A stretch of DNA of 18,316 bases from Candidatus Gastranaerophilales bacterium (GTDB lineage Bacteria; Cyanobacteriota; Vampirovibrionia; Gastranaerophilales; Gastranaerophilaceae), in contig CAAGGG010000062.1 of NCBI GenBank assembly GCA_900769355.1, positions 1-18,316 of the forward strand, in the 5' to 3' direction. Both the position numbers and the translations under genes were made by a program. The notes under the pieces were generated by a model that was not told the DNA's origin, did not search any database, and saw only the letters and a program-made list of their open reading frames with translations. Shown piece by piece: positions 1 to 7,165 of this stretch (positions are counted from its first letter, which is position 1; each line of letters starts with the position of its first letter).

Positions 1-20
1 GTGCGGATTGCACTCCGCAC
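1..20. terminator. GC-rich hairpin, probable terminator
   Basis: A perfect 7-bp inverted repeat (GTGCGGA / TCCGCAC) encloses a 6-base loop. On the minus strand it lies 13 bases after the stop codon of the small peptide gene at 33-98, so it could end that transcript; the U-tract would lie outside the window. On the plus strand only three T follow. The shape (7-8 bp GC stem, 6-base loop) resembles the hairpin at 12282-12303, so it may instead be part of a dispersed palindromic repeat. Confidence 0.5.
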
Positions 21-32
21 TTTAAAAGCCCC

Positions 33-98
33 TTAATGTGATTTTATAACTAGCAATATCATTAAGATTATTGCTAGTTCTTCTATATTAACAATCAC
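33..98 (-). CDS. Small hydrophobic peptide (21 aa), possible type I toxin-like or membrane peptide
   Basis: The minus strand reads AAGAAAGGAGGTGATAAAT and then a GTG start, a Shine-Dalgarno almost fully complementary to the 16S 3' end at about 8 bases' spacing. Twenty-one codons follow: a short acidic N-terminus (MIVNIEE), a run of about 11 mostly aliphatic residues (LAIILMILLVI) and the tail KSH. An overlapping ATG two bases upstream is followed at once by TGA and cannot be the start. The ORF is folded into an imperfect hairpin: an inner perfect 11-bp stem (48-58 with 69-79) and an outer 9-bp stem (35-43 with 93-101) that pairs the start region with the stop region. A promoter-like pair lies at 188-216 and a hairpin at 1-20, giving a compact unit of about 180 bases. 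The size and composition recall holin-like type I toxins, but no family is recognised and no antisense antitoxin is identified. Confidence 0.45.
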   Translation of the reverse strand: MIVNIEELAIILMILLVIKSH

Positions 99-187
99 AT
101 TTATCACCTCCTTTCTTAATCGGTTGTACAAATTTCTAGTTTGAGCCGTTAAGTCAGTTAATGATAAATTAGGGCTTACCCTTGGTT

Positions 188-216
188 TTTATACTAACAT
201 AAAGAACTATTATTAA
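188..216 (-). promoter_or_regulatory. Candidate sigma70-type promoter for the 21-aa peptide
   Basis: On the minus strand TTAATA (plus 211-216) is separated by 17 bases from TATAAA (plus 188-193). Transcription would begin near 181 and give a leader of about 80 bases before the GTG at 98. Both hexamers are partial matches in AT-rich sequence, so this is only a suggestion. Confidence 0.3.
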
Positions 217-448
217 ATCATTCAGAAAATGGAAATTAATTTATAATGTTATAATTTTTTACACAAAACTTGAAATTTTAGAAAAATAGGTTATAGTGAA
301 ATTACAGAGTGGCAGTTTTCTGGGCTACCGTATATATGATTGTAGTTGGTTCTTTTTTGAAAAAGAGTTCTTTTTACTCTGCCGAATACTCATACGACAA
401 AACTAAAAATCTGTCGAGCTTTATTTGGAATTAAAATTAATATTACAA
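217..448. other. Intergenic stretch without a recognised gene
   Basis: No convincing ORF, RNA gene or repeat family was recognised here. Short complementary segments exist: CAGAGT near 303-308 with ACTCTG near 374-379, and a CTTTTTT/GAAAAAG palindrome near 352-366. A structured RNA cannot be excluded, but nothing matches a known family. Confidence 0.3.
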
Positions 449-478
449 ACTAAAAAGGTGGAGAATTTCTCCACCTTT
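449..478 (-). terminator. Intrinsic terminator of the 536-aa protein gene
   Basis: A perfect 11-bp inverted repeat (454-464 AAAGGTGGAGA with 468-478) has a 3-base loop. On the minus strand it is followed by TTTTTA, and it starts 22 bases beyond the stop codon at 500. This is a textbook Rho-independent terminator for the minus-strand gene. Confidence 0.88.
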
Positions 479-499
479 GTGTTTATATTCGAGATTGCA

Positions 500-2110
500 T
501 TATTTTATTCTTACAGGTACGTTATCGTTACAATCTTGTTTCCAGTGGTTTGCTTCTTGAGCAGAACCTGTGTAACTTACATATCTATGTCTTGGGTGTT
601 TTACTGTTTTACCTTTTGCAACTCTTCCGTCACAATCAACTGTAATTTGCAAGTCTTTCAAATATCTCAACTCAGGATACTTTTTCATGTATTCTTCATT
701 TTCCAACAAGTCTGAAAATTCTGTGTATAATCTCATTGTTGATGGCATTGTATTTAAGTTGAAGTTTGTAACACCATGTTTAAGTTTTTCTGCGTGAATT
801 AATGCTTTTAAAACGTGACCTGATGGTTTTTGTTGTTTTTCGCCAACTCTTACTTTACCCAAGATAATTGTTGACCAGTTTTCACCTCTTTTAACCTTAT
901 GATCACAGTATTCTGATTGCCATTTTTCAACAGGACAGTCATTATCAACCGGTTTTGGCGGTGGAACAGGTTTGTCCTTCTCAGGTTTAACCGGTGGTGT
1001 ATCAGGATTTGCTACCGGTGGTTTTGCTTCCGGTTTTTCGCCCGGGGCGTAAACTCTATCCTCAATTTTTCCGCCATCTTTAATCAAGCTTGCAAGCCCA
1101 AGTCCAACTGCTGCGCCTGCCGGAGTTGTCATAACAACACCGCTAACTTTTGCGGCTGCTGCTGCCGCAGCCGCACTCCCAGCTGCTGCAGAACCGGCTC
1201 CGCCAGCTGCTGCGCTACCAGCTGCTGAACTTGCAGCTGCTGCAGATGATACTGAGAATAATGTCCCAAGACCATAACCTGCGCCTGTTGCTGCACCAAT
1301 TGCCAAACCTCTGTACAAGTTAGTACGATCTTTTTCATAGTCAAGGTTTGCTTTTTTAGCCATGTGCTTAACCATAGTTGGTGTAATACCTTCTTCAGCT
1401 GCTGCTTGACGTCTTTCTCGCAAACTCAAATGATAGTTTGTAGTTTCACCTTCTTTTGTGTGAAGGTTTGCGAAATTTACAACTTTTTTCTTGAACATGT
1501 CGCTTGAAAAATTACCGTTTTCGTCATAGAATTCGCCTCTATTTTGTTCAATATATCTGCGAGTTTTTCTGCCTCTAATGTATTCGTTGTCAACAAGTTC
1601 AGATTCTGCTTTGCGTTTTGCTTCACGTCTGCTCAAACCTTGTTCTCTATATTGTTCAACAAGAGTCTTTTTCTCTGCTTTGCGAGCTTTTTGAGCGCGT
1701 TTGTAGTCTGCTTTGTCTATAAATACTTGAGTTGTGTCAACTTCTTCTCTATGGTGTTCGTTTTTAATGTATCTTTCAGCTAAGTCTTTAGCTTCTTTTT
1801 GAGTTTTAACTTTTTGACCATTTGACAAACCGTAGTTCATGAATTTTTCAGTAGCCTCTTTTTCAGCTTTTTCACGATCTGCTTTTGTATCGTATTGTCT
1901 TTCAACAGTCAAACCCTTCATATAATCATTTTTAGCCTCAACTGAATGTCCAAAAGGAAGAAATATGTCTTTCTTGCTAAGTTGTGCTTCTTTAGCCGGA
2001 TTTGTTTGTGCTTGAACTTTATCAGTATTTTCTGTTGTTTCTGGGCCTTTTACCACTTCAACTTTTAAATCTTGTGGTATGTAATCTTGTCTGATTCCTT
2101 GAATACTCAT
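500..2110 (-). CDS. Unrecognised 536-aa protein with Ala/Gly-rich membrane segment and LysM-like Cys-rich C-terminus
   Basis: No family is recognised. Residues 1-265 are highly charged (KAEKE, RREAKRKAE, RGRKTRR), likely helical or coiled-coil, with no signal peptide. Residues 268-345 are hydrophobic and very rich in Ala/Gly/Ser: glycine-zipper-like GLAIGAATGAGYGLG, a low-complexity poly-Ala tract (about 289-320), then AGAAVGLGLASLI, suggesting one or two membrane passes. A Pro/Lys/Glu linker spans 355-390. The C-terminal 145 residues hold all four cysteines (392, 402, 493, 527) and a LysM-like start (HKVKRGENWSTI, 404-415). Cysteines confined to the end suggest a disulfide-containing domain outside the cytoplasm; this is inference. 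The ATG follows GAAAGGGGAAACAAG, a usable Shine-Dalgarno, and a hairpin (GGAAATT with AATTTCC) lies just upstream. A strong terminator follows at 449-478. Possible roles are an envelope-spanning or peptidoglycan-contacting structural protein. Confidence 0.8.
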   Translation of the reverse strand: MSIQGIRQDYIPQDLKVEVVKGPETTENTDKVQAQTNPAKEAQLSKKDIFLPFGHSVEAKNDYMKGLTVERQYDTKADREKAEKEATEKFMNYGLSNGQKVKTQKEAKDLAERYIKNEHHREEVDTTQVFIDKADYKRAQKARKAEKKTLVEQYREQGLSRREAKRKAESELVDNEYIRGRKTRRYIEQNRGEFYDENGNFSSDMFKKKVVNFANLHTKEGETTNYHLSLRERRQAAAEEGITPTMVKHMAKKANLDYEKDRTNLYRGLAIGAATGAGYGLGTLFSVSSAAAASSAAGSAAAGGAGSAAAGSAAAAAAAAKVSGVVMTTPAGAAVGLGLASLIKDGGKIEDRVYAPGEKPEAKPPVANPDTPPVKPEKDKPVPPPKPVDNDCPVEKWQSEYCDHKVKRGENWSTIILGKVRVGEKQQKPSGHVLKALIHAEKLKHGVTNFNLNTMPSTMRLYTEFSDLLENEEYMKKYPELRYLKDLQITVDCDGRVAKGKTVKHPRHRYVSYTGSAQEANHWKQDCNDNVPVRIK

Positions 2111-2180
2111 CTTGTTTCCCCTTTCAATTTCCCTCGTGAATGGAAATTAAACTTATTTTTATCCCCTGTACTCATGTAAA

Positions 2181-2202
2181 CAATTTTTGCTTGGAAAAAT
2201 TG
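2181..2202. promoter_or_regulatory. Perfect 8-bp hairpin in the 5' leader region of the 536-aa protein gene
   Basis: CAATTTTT (2181-2188) and AAAAATTG (2195-2202) enclose a 6-base loop. It lies about 70 bases upstream of the minus-strand ATG at 2110. It has no U-tract on the minus strand, so a leader structure or protein-binding site is more likely than a terminator. Confidence 0.3.
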
Positions 2203-2301
2203 CCTGCTCTCATGATGTTTTAGATGGTTTAAAGGCTGAAAACTATTGATATCAGGTGATAAAAGGGATTGAAAATTGGCTTAATATTTTGTAATATTTT
2301 T

Positions 2302-2437
2302 GTTAAGAAGTGAATAAGGCAATAAGTGAATAGGTGAATAAGTGCATTTAGCTCGCTATGCTCGAAAATATATTTTGGTGCGTAGCACCTGTAACGAACT
2401 TATTCACTTATTTTCTTATTCACCTATTCACTTCCCC
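2302..2437. repeat. Inverted pair of 8-bp-period repeat arrays around a 58-bp core
   Basis: From 2310 to 2341 four units in strict 8-base register read GTGAATAA, GGCAATAA, GTGAATAG, GTGAATAA. From 2400 to 2431 four units of the same type appear on the other strand (TTATTCAC, TTATTTTC, TTATTCAC, CTATTCAC). The two arms match at about 26 of 32 positions and could form a long hairpin or cruciform. The core (2342-2399) contains the small palindrome GGTGCGTAGCACC, a reverse-complement match to the start of the 60-bp unit seen at 12061, and GTAACGAACTTA, a motif that also borders the arrays near 12405 and 18173. The region fills most of the gap between the minus-strand gene and the ABC ATPase. Confidence 0.8.
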
Positions 2438-2450
2438 TACAACCGGACTA

Positions 2451-2479
2451 TTCACATCTTGGACAAGTTGTTGTATCAT
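2451..2479 (+). promoter_or_regulatory. Promoter placing the ABC ATPase start codon at +1 (leaderless)
   Basis: TTCACA (2451-2456) lies 17 bases before TATCAT (2474-2479), and the ATG follows after exactly 6 bases (2480-2485). There is no Shine-Dalgarno between the -10 and the ATG. Transcription would be expected to start at the A of the ATG. The same geometry is seen at der and at the histidine kinase. Confidence 0.5.
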
Positions 2480-2485
2480 TTATTT

Positions 2486-3430
2486 ATGGCATTGCTAGAG
2501 GTAAAAAATTTAAACCTAGGTTTTAATTGCGAATGTGGTTTTAGACAGGCACTGTTTAATGTTTCGTTTTCGCTTGAGTGTGGAAAAATGCACGCGCTTG
2601 TCGGAGAATCCGGTTGTGGAAAATCAATTAGCGCAATGAGTATTTTACAACTCTTGCCTAAAACTGCCAAAATTACAAGCGGAGAGATTATTTATAATGG
2701 AGAAAATTTGCTCGAAAGTAATTCCATAAAGAAACTTCGAGGTTCTAAAATTGCACTTATTCCTCAAGATCCCATGACGTCGCTAAATCCTCTTTACACA
2801 GTTGGCGACCAGCTTTTAGAAGTGATTAAACTTCATCAAAACCTAAAAGAGAAAGAGGCGTATGAAAAAGCTGTCGAGGCACTTGAAGATGTACAAATTC
2901 CCTGTGCAAAAGAGCGAATGAAGGCGTATCCTCACGAGTTTTCGGGGGGAATGAAGCAACGTGCGATTATTGCAATGGCTCTTGCATGTAATGCAGAAAT
3001 CTTGATTGCGGACGAGCCGACAACAGCGTTGGACGTGACAATTCAGGCGCAGATAATGAAACTTTTAAAAGAAATTCAGCAAAAGAAAAATACTGCAATT
3101 CTTCTTATTACGCATGATTTGGCGCTCGTGGGCGAAAATGCAGATTTCGTATCTGTAATGTATGCTGGACGAATTGTTGAAAAAGCTCCGTCAAAAGAGT
3201 TTTTTGTAAACCCAAAACACCCGTATTCTAATGCACTTTTGCGTTCCCTTCCATCAAACAGAAATTGTAGATTAGAAACAATTCAGGGGCAACCGCCTTC
3301 AATTCAAGAAGATATTTCAGGTTGTCGCTTTCACCCAAGATGTTCAGAGTGTACAAAAATTTGTACAGAAAAAATTCCGCCTCTCAAAATTGTTGGTGAG
3401 GAGCACATTTCAGCCTGTTTTAACAATTAA
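2486..3430 (+). CDS. Oligopeptide/dipeptide-type ABC transporter ATP-binding protein (OppD/DppD family)
   Basis: A 314-residue ATPase that would energise uptake of peptides or a related solute at the inner face of the membrane. Visible in order: Walker A GESGCGKS (40-47), Q-loop Q94 in LIPQDPMTSLNP, signature FSGGMKQR (152-159), Walker B ILIADEP (172-178) with D-loop ALDV, and H-loop H210. The C-terminal extension GCRFHPRC...C...C (C280, C286, C289, C293) is typical of the OppD/DppD/NikD group. The frame stays open upstream to 2342, but that part lies in repeat DNA; the ATG at 2486 begins the conserved MALLEVKNLNL and is chosen here. No Shine-Dalgarno is present and a -10-like TATCAT sits 6 bases upstream, so the mRNA may be leaderless. 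No permease, binding protein or second ATPase gene is adjacent, so it is an orphan within this window. Its exact substrate cannot be told. Confidence 0.93.
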   Translation: MALLEVKNLNLGFNCECGFRQALFNVSFSLECGKMHALVGESGCGKSISAMSILQLLPKTAKITSGEIIYNGENLLESNSIKKLRGSKIALIPQDPMTSLNPLYTVGDQLLEVIKLHQNLKEKEAYEKAVEALEDVQIPCAKERMKAYPHEFSGGMKQRAIIAMALACNAEILIADEPTTALDVTIQAQIMKLLKEIQQKKNTAILLITHDLALVGENADFVSVMYAGRIVEKAPSKEFFVNPKHPYSNALLRSLPSNRNCRLETIQGQPPSIQEDISGCRFHPRCSECTKICTEKIPPLKIVGEEHISACFNN

Positions 3431-3511
3431 TTTCTCGCCGACGTATGGGGTAGAAATATAAACTATTGTAAAATAATCTATTACAAGAGTAGTAAATGTG
3501 AGCAATAAGTG

Positions 3512-3533
3512 TTATACTATTCTTGTAGTATAA
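3512..3533. promoter_or_regulatory. AT-rich 8-bp palindrome between the ABC ATPase and GGDEF genes
   Basis: TTATACTA (3512-3519) and TAGTATAA (3526-3533) are perfect reverse complements around a 6-base loop. No T-run follows on either strand, so it is more like an operator or RNA hairpin than a terminator. It lies 82 bases after the ATPase stop and about 60 bases before a TATAAT at 3592-3597. Confidence 0.35.
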
Positions 3534-3568
3534 AGTTAGTGTCCATTCAGATTATAGATTTTGCCATC

Positions 3569-3597
3569 TATATGACGTATTGTTATTTGAGTATAAT
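3569..3597 (+). promoter_or_regulatory. Candidate promoter of the GGDEF/HD-GYP gene
   Basis: A perfect TATAAT (3592-3597) lies about 100 bases before the TTG start. The hexamer 17 bases upstream (TATATG) is a poor -35, so only the -10 is well supported. Confidence 0.3.
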
Positions 3598-3694
3598 GGT
3601 GTAGAATAGTTTAAGGATTGTAAATTCAATCGTGATATTAGGCAAAAATTTTTAATCATCGGTTTTATTAAAAAGTAGTGTGCAGGTGTAAATA

Positions 3695-5647
3695 TTGAAC
3701 GAAAATAAAGAAAAAGTTGTAGAAAATAAGGTTAATACGCCTTTAAAAAGTGCAAAGAACGTTTCAAATCCGTTGTCAAAACAGTTGAATGCGCTTAAAA
3801 AACCTGCGCTTAAAACACCTGTAAAAACAACTAAAAAAGAAGAGAAATCTGTTTCAAATCCAATTGGTAGTGAAACATCAAGTATTGTTGCAAGGATAAA
3901 TAACTTCAATACGAACAAGACTTCTAATAGAATGCAAGTCAATTATATGAATGGACAAAATGCGCGTTCTCATAGGGTAATTGACTATGCGGATTTGATA
4001 AATAGTTTAAACAATACATTGTCAAACAAAAAAACGACGCACGAATTGTTTACGGCTGTTCATGAATTGTTTTCTGACAAATTGAATAGTACTTTCACAG
4101 CATTTGGAGTTTTTCATGAAAAATCAAAATGTATTAATATAAAATTGTTTAATTCTATGGGGAGTACTTATGCGTCAAAACTTTTCTTATCAGATGAGGC
4201 TAACCCTGTTATAGAATGTTTCAATACTTGTAAACCAAAAGCGAGTGATAATAACAGTTTCTTGAATGTTCCTTATTTGCAACAATCGTCAACTTTGTTG
4301 TTGCCATTAAACTCAATCAGTGGTTGCAAAGGCGTATTAATTATCGGGAAAAATGATATTGAAAACCACATCGGTTTATTCTCGTTTATTGCGGATTATT
4401 GTGCGTTGTTTATGGACAATGTTGAACTTATGGAACAGGCAAATAAGTATGCAAATACGGATACTTTGACAGGTTTGTATACTCACAGAGGGTTCCAAGA
4501 AGTTCTTTCTGCCGAGCTTAAACAAGCGTCAGAAAATCATACAAGTCTGTCAATTGTCATGCTTGACGTAAACAATATCTCAAAGATAAACAGAGAACTT
4601 GGGCATGCTAAGGGTGACGAAGTTATCAAGCTTCTTGCTGAAAAAGTTAAACAAAATATTCGAAGCAATGACAAAGCCGGTCGTTATGGCGGTGATGAAA
4701 TTGCGATAATTTTACCTGATACAAACACTGCTGATGCCAAGTATTTGGCTGAATATATCACATATTGTTTGTCTTGTTGTTTTGTTGATGATGTCGGTCC
4801 TGTTAAGGTTTCCGTTGGAATTGCAACATATCCTGAATGCAGTGGCGATCAAGAAAAACTTTTAATCTTGGCTGAACAGGCAATGTACATATCTCAGGCA
4901 AAGGGTTACAAGGAAGGAATGTCTGCAATTGTAAGCTCTTCAGATTACAATTTCTGGGACGATGAAGCGTTGAATTCTTATGCGGAAGTAATTGCAAAAC
5001 GTCATTCTCAACTTGGAGTAAACTTTGAAGAAGAACTTGTTCACAAATTCAATAACGAACAAATCGTTTCTCAAAACCACTTAATGGAACTTGCAAACTC
5101 TCTTGCGAGCGCAATTGATGCCAAAGATCCTTATACAAAAGGTCATTCTACATCTGTTTCGAGATACTCGGAAGCTCTTGCTCGTGCAATTAATCTTCCG
5201 GAAGATGAAGTTCAAAGAATTAAATTGGGCGCACTTCTCCACGATGTTGGGAAAATTGGTATTCCTGAAACAGTTTTGAAAAAGCCCGGGAAATTGGAAG
5301 ACAACGAATGGGAAATTATGAAACAACACCCTACAATCGGTGCTGAAAAGGTTCTTGCGCCAAATCCTGCTCTAAGAGATTTAATCCCAATTGTAAAATA
5401 CCATCACGAACATATTGATGGAAGTGGTTATCCGGAACATTTAAAGGGAGATGAAATACCGCTTTCTGCAAAAATTGTAGCTGTTGCAGATACTTATCAC
5501 GCATTAATTTCTGACAGACCTTATCGAAAAGGAATGAGCGTTGAAAAAGCTTGTGAAATTTTGAAAGAAGGCGCAGGAAAACTTTGGGACAGCGATTTAG
5601 TTCGTCAGTTCATAAGCATTGCTCCGTCATTGTCGACAAGCATCTAG
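3695..5647 (+). CDS. Bifunctional c-di-GMP enzyme: GGDEF diguanylate cyclase + HD-GYP phosphodiesterase
   Basis: A 650-residue cytoplasmic protein predicted to make and degrade cyclic di-GMP. Residues 1-80 are Lys/Asn-rich and probably disordered. Residues about 95-245 look like a GAF-type sensory domain. GGDEF spans about 255-415: DTLTGLYTHRGF, a catalytic RYGGDEI (330-336, Ile for Phe, tolerated in the family) and an I-site RSND (323-326) five residues before it, so product inhibition is likely. HD-GYP spans about 455-640: HD at 516-517 in LLHDVGKIGIP and HHEHIDGSGYP (570-580), both intact; the later ADTYHAL has His where Asp is usual. No membrane segment is seen. The start is TTG, the first possible after an in-frame TAA, with AGGTG seven bases upstream; an internal ATG at residue 80 would still keep all domains. 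It may be monocistronic. Direction of net activity cannot be read from sequence. Confidence 0.93.
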   Translation: MNENKEKVVENKVNTPLKSAKNVSNPLSKQLNALKKPALKTPVKTTKKEEKSVSNPIGSETSSIVARINNFNTNKTSNRMQVNYMNGQNARSHRVIDYADLINSLNNTLSNKKTTHELFTAVHELFSDKLNSTFTAFGVFHEKSKCINIKLFNSMGSTYASKLFLSDEANPVIECFNTCKPKASDNNSFLNVPYLQQSSTLLLPLNSISGCKGVLIIGKNDIENHIGLFSFIADYCALFMDNVELMEQANKYANTDTLTGLYTHRGFQEVLSAELKQASENHTSLSIVMLDVNNISKINRELGHAKGDEVIKLLAEKVKQNIRSNDKAGRYGGDEIAIILPDTNTADAKYLAEYITYCLSCCFVDDVGPVKVSVGIATYPECSGDQEKLLILAEQAMYISQAKGYKEGMSAIVSSSDYNFWDDEALNSYAEVIAKRHSQLGVNFEEELVHKFNNEQIVSQNHLMELANSLASAIDAKDPYTKGHSTSVSRYSEALARAINLPEDEVQRIKLGALLHDVGKIGIPETVLKKPGKLEDNEWEIMKQHPTIGAEKVLAPNPALRDLIPIVKYHHEHIDGSGYPEHLKGDEIPLSAKIVAVADTYHALISDRPYRKGMSVEKACEILKEGAGKLWDSDLVRQFISIAPSLSTSI

Positions 5648-5676
5648 TGCGGAATAGTTACAAAGTTACTAAGGTC

Positions 5677-5700
5677 TTATTCACCTATTCACTTATTTAC
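5677..5700. repeat. Short 8-bp-period repeat array
   Basis: Three consecutive units in 8-base register: TTATTCAC, CTATTCAC, TTATTTAC. They are of the same type as the units at 2400-2431. The array lies 30 bases after the GGDEF/HD-GYP stop codon and before the der promoter. Confidence 0.7.
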
Positions 5701-5756
5701 ATGTTGACTACTTTTTACGTTAATTCCTCCTAATAAAATGAATTTGTTAATTAATT

Positions 5757-5784
5757 TTGAAACTAAATCCTTTTGTGCTATAAT
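5757..5784 (+). promoter_or_regulatory. der: Promoter of der placing the ATG at +1 (leaderless)
   Basis: TTGAAA (5757-5762) and a perfect TATAAT (5779-5784) are spaced by 16 bases; the ATG of der follows after exactly 6 bases. No Shine-Dalgarno fits in that gap. This is the clearest of the four leaderless-type promoters in the window. Confidence 0.6.
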
Positions 5785-5790
5785 TAATTT

Positions 5791-7116
5791 ATGAGAAAAC
5801 CAATTGTAGCAATAGTAGGACGCCCAAATGTCGGCAAATCAACTTTCGTAAACCGTTTAATAGGTACGAGAAACTCTATAGTGGACGATTTACCGGGGGT
5901 TACACGTGATAGAATTTATTTTGATGTCGAATGGCAGAACAAATTATTTACCGTAATCGACACAGGCGGAATTATTCCCGGTGACGAGGACGAAATTATG
6001 TTGTCTATCTTTGATCAGGCAAAAATTGCTTGTGAAGAAGCCGACAAGATTATTTTTATCGTTGACGGGAAAGAAGGTGTAAATCCTGTTGACTACGATA
6101 TTGCGAATATTTTAAGACAATCAGGTAAACCTGTATTTTTAGCAGTAAACAAATCCGATAACAAAGAATCTTTGTTGATGGTAAACGATTTTTATTCACT
6201 TGCAATAGGTGAGCCGATTGGTATTTCCGCGTTACACGGCTCTGGTGGTGTAGGTGATTTGTTAGATTTAGTAACAGATGATTTTTCAAGAGAAGTTGAG
6301 CAGGAAGAGGACAACACAATTAGAATTGCGATTGTCGGACGTCCAAATGCCGGAAAATCTTCAATTGTCAACGCTTTGCTTAATGAAAAAAGAGTTATTG
6401 TATCTGATGTTTCAGGGACAACTCGTGACAGTATTGATAGCTCAATAACTTTTAATGACAGAGAATTTGTGATTGTCGATACGGCAGGAATTCGCAAAAA
6501 GTCAAAGGTTGACTGGGGCGTTGAAAAATTTGCAGTAGATAGAGCAATTAGATCTATTAGAGATTGTGACGTTGCGCTTTTGGTAATTGATGCAACTCAA
6601 GGGATTTCTGATCAGGACAAAAAAATTGCATCTATTATCACAGAAGCTGGTAAAGGTTTGATTATTGCGATAAACAAATGGGATTTGATTGAGGATAAAA
6701 AATCGAATTCTGTTAATGAATATAATAAAAAACTTGCCAATGATATTCCGTTTTTGGAATATGCACCAAAGATTTATATTTCTGCGGTTACAAAACAGAG
6801 ATTGAATACGATTTTTACCGAGGCAGAAAGCGTTTATGCAGAATGTACAAAACGAATTTCAACAGGACTTTTGAATAAGGTTATAAAAGAGGCTTATATG
6901 CTTAATCCGCCAGCATCTTCAAAGGGCAAACGTTTGAAAATTATGTATGTAACTCAAACCGGAATTCAGCCACCGCATATTGTGATTTTTGCAAATAATG
7001 CAGAATTGATGAAAGATCATTATAAACGTTATGTTGAAAACAAATTGCGTGAAGCCTTCGGCTTTTTCGGAACACCAATAAGACTTTCTGTCAGAGAACG
7101 CTCCGAGAAAAAATAG
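5791..7116 (+). CDS. der: Ribosome-assembly GTPase Der (EngA)
   Basis: A 441-residue protein of normal length for Der, the tandem-GTPase that supports maturation of the 50S ribosomal subunit. G domain 1: GRPNVGKS (10-17), DTGG (57-60), NKSD (120-123). An acidic linker (REVEQEEDN, 167-175) leads to G domain 2: GRPNAGKS (183-190), DTAG (230-233), NKWD (295-298). The C-terminal KH-like domain (about 355-437) includes the usual NPPASSKGKRLKIMYVTQ and ends with FGTPIRLSVRER. All nucleotide-binding motifs are intact. The ATG directly starts the conserved RKPIVAIVGRPN segment, and a consensus promoter ends 6 bases before it, so translation probably uses a leaderless mRNA. It converges with the drug exporter gene at 7390-8922, with a palindromic repeat between them. 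Confidence 0.98.
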   Translation: MRKPIVAIVGRPNVGKSTFVNRLIGTRNSIVDDLPGVTRDRIYFDVEWQNKLFTVIDTGGIIPGDEDEIMLSIFDQAKIACEEADKIIFIVDGKEGVNPVDYDIANILRQSGKPVFLAVNKSDNKESLLMVNDFYSLAIGEPIGISALHGSGGVGDLLDLVTDDFSREVEQEEDNTIRIAIVGRPNAGKSSIVNALLNEKRVIVSDVSGTTRDSIDSSITFNDREFVIVDTAGIRKKSKVDWGVEKFAVDRAIRSIRDCDVALLVIDATQGISDQDKKIASIITEAGKGLIIAINKWDLIEDKKSNSVNEYNKKLANDIPFLEYAPKIYISAVTKQRLNTIFTEAESVYAECTKRISTGLLNKVIKEAYMLNPPASSKGKRLKIMYVTQTGIQPPHIVIFANNAELMKDHYKRYVENKLREAFGFFGTPIRLSVRERSEKK

Positions 7117-7165
7117 TTAAATTTTGAACTGATTTATATCTTCTTGTAAAATAATTGCAATTCAC

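Noticed and set aside
101..118. TATCACCTCCTTTCT resembles the 3' end of 16S rRNA on the plus strand
   Set aside because: No 16S sequence precedes it; it is the complement of a strong Shine-Dalgarno for the minus-strand peptide gene.
917..1228. Cys/Arg-rich plus-strand ORF opposite the Ala-rich segment
   Set aside because: It is the antisense reading of the GCN-rich poly-Ala coding region, with no ribosome site and an implausible composition.
2342..2485. 48-residue N-terminal extension of the ABC ATPase open frame
   Set aside because: It runs through the octamer repeat core and array, has no ribosome site and does not resemble OppD-family N-termini; the conserved protein starts at the ATG at 2486.
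5701..5735. AGGAGG on the minus strand (TTAGGAGGAATTAAC) as an RBS
   Set aside because: The only nearby ATG is 22 bases away and is followed at once by TAA; no usable ORF follows.
5733..5792. 18-codon ORF (starting MNLLINFETK) whose TGA overlaps the der ATG
   Set aside because: It has no Shine-Dalgarno and spans the -35 and -10 elements of the der promoter, so it would not be on the der transcript.
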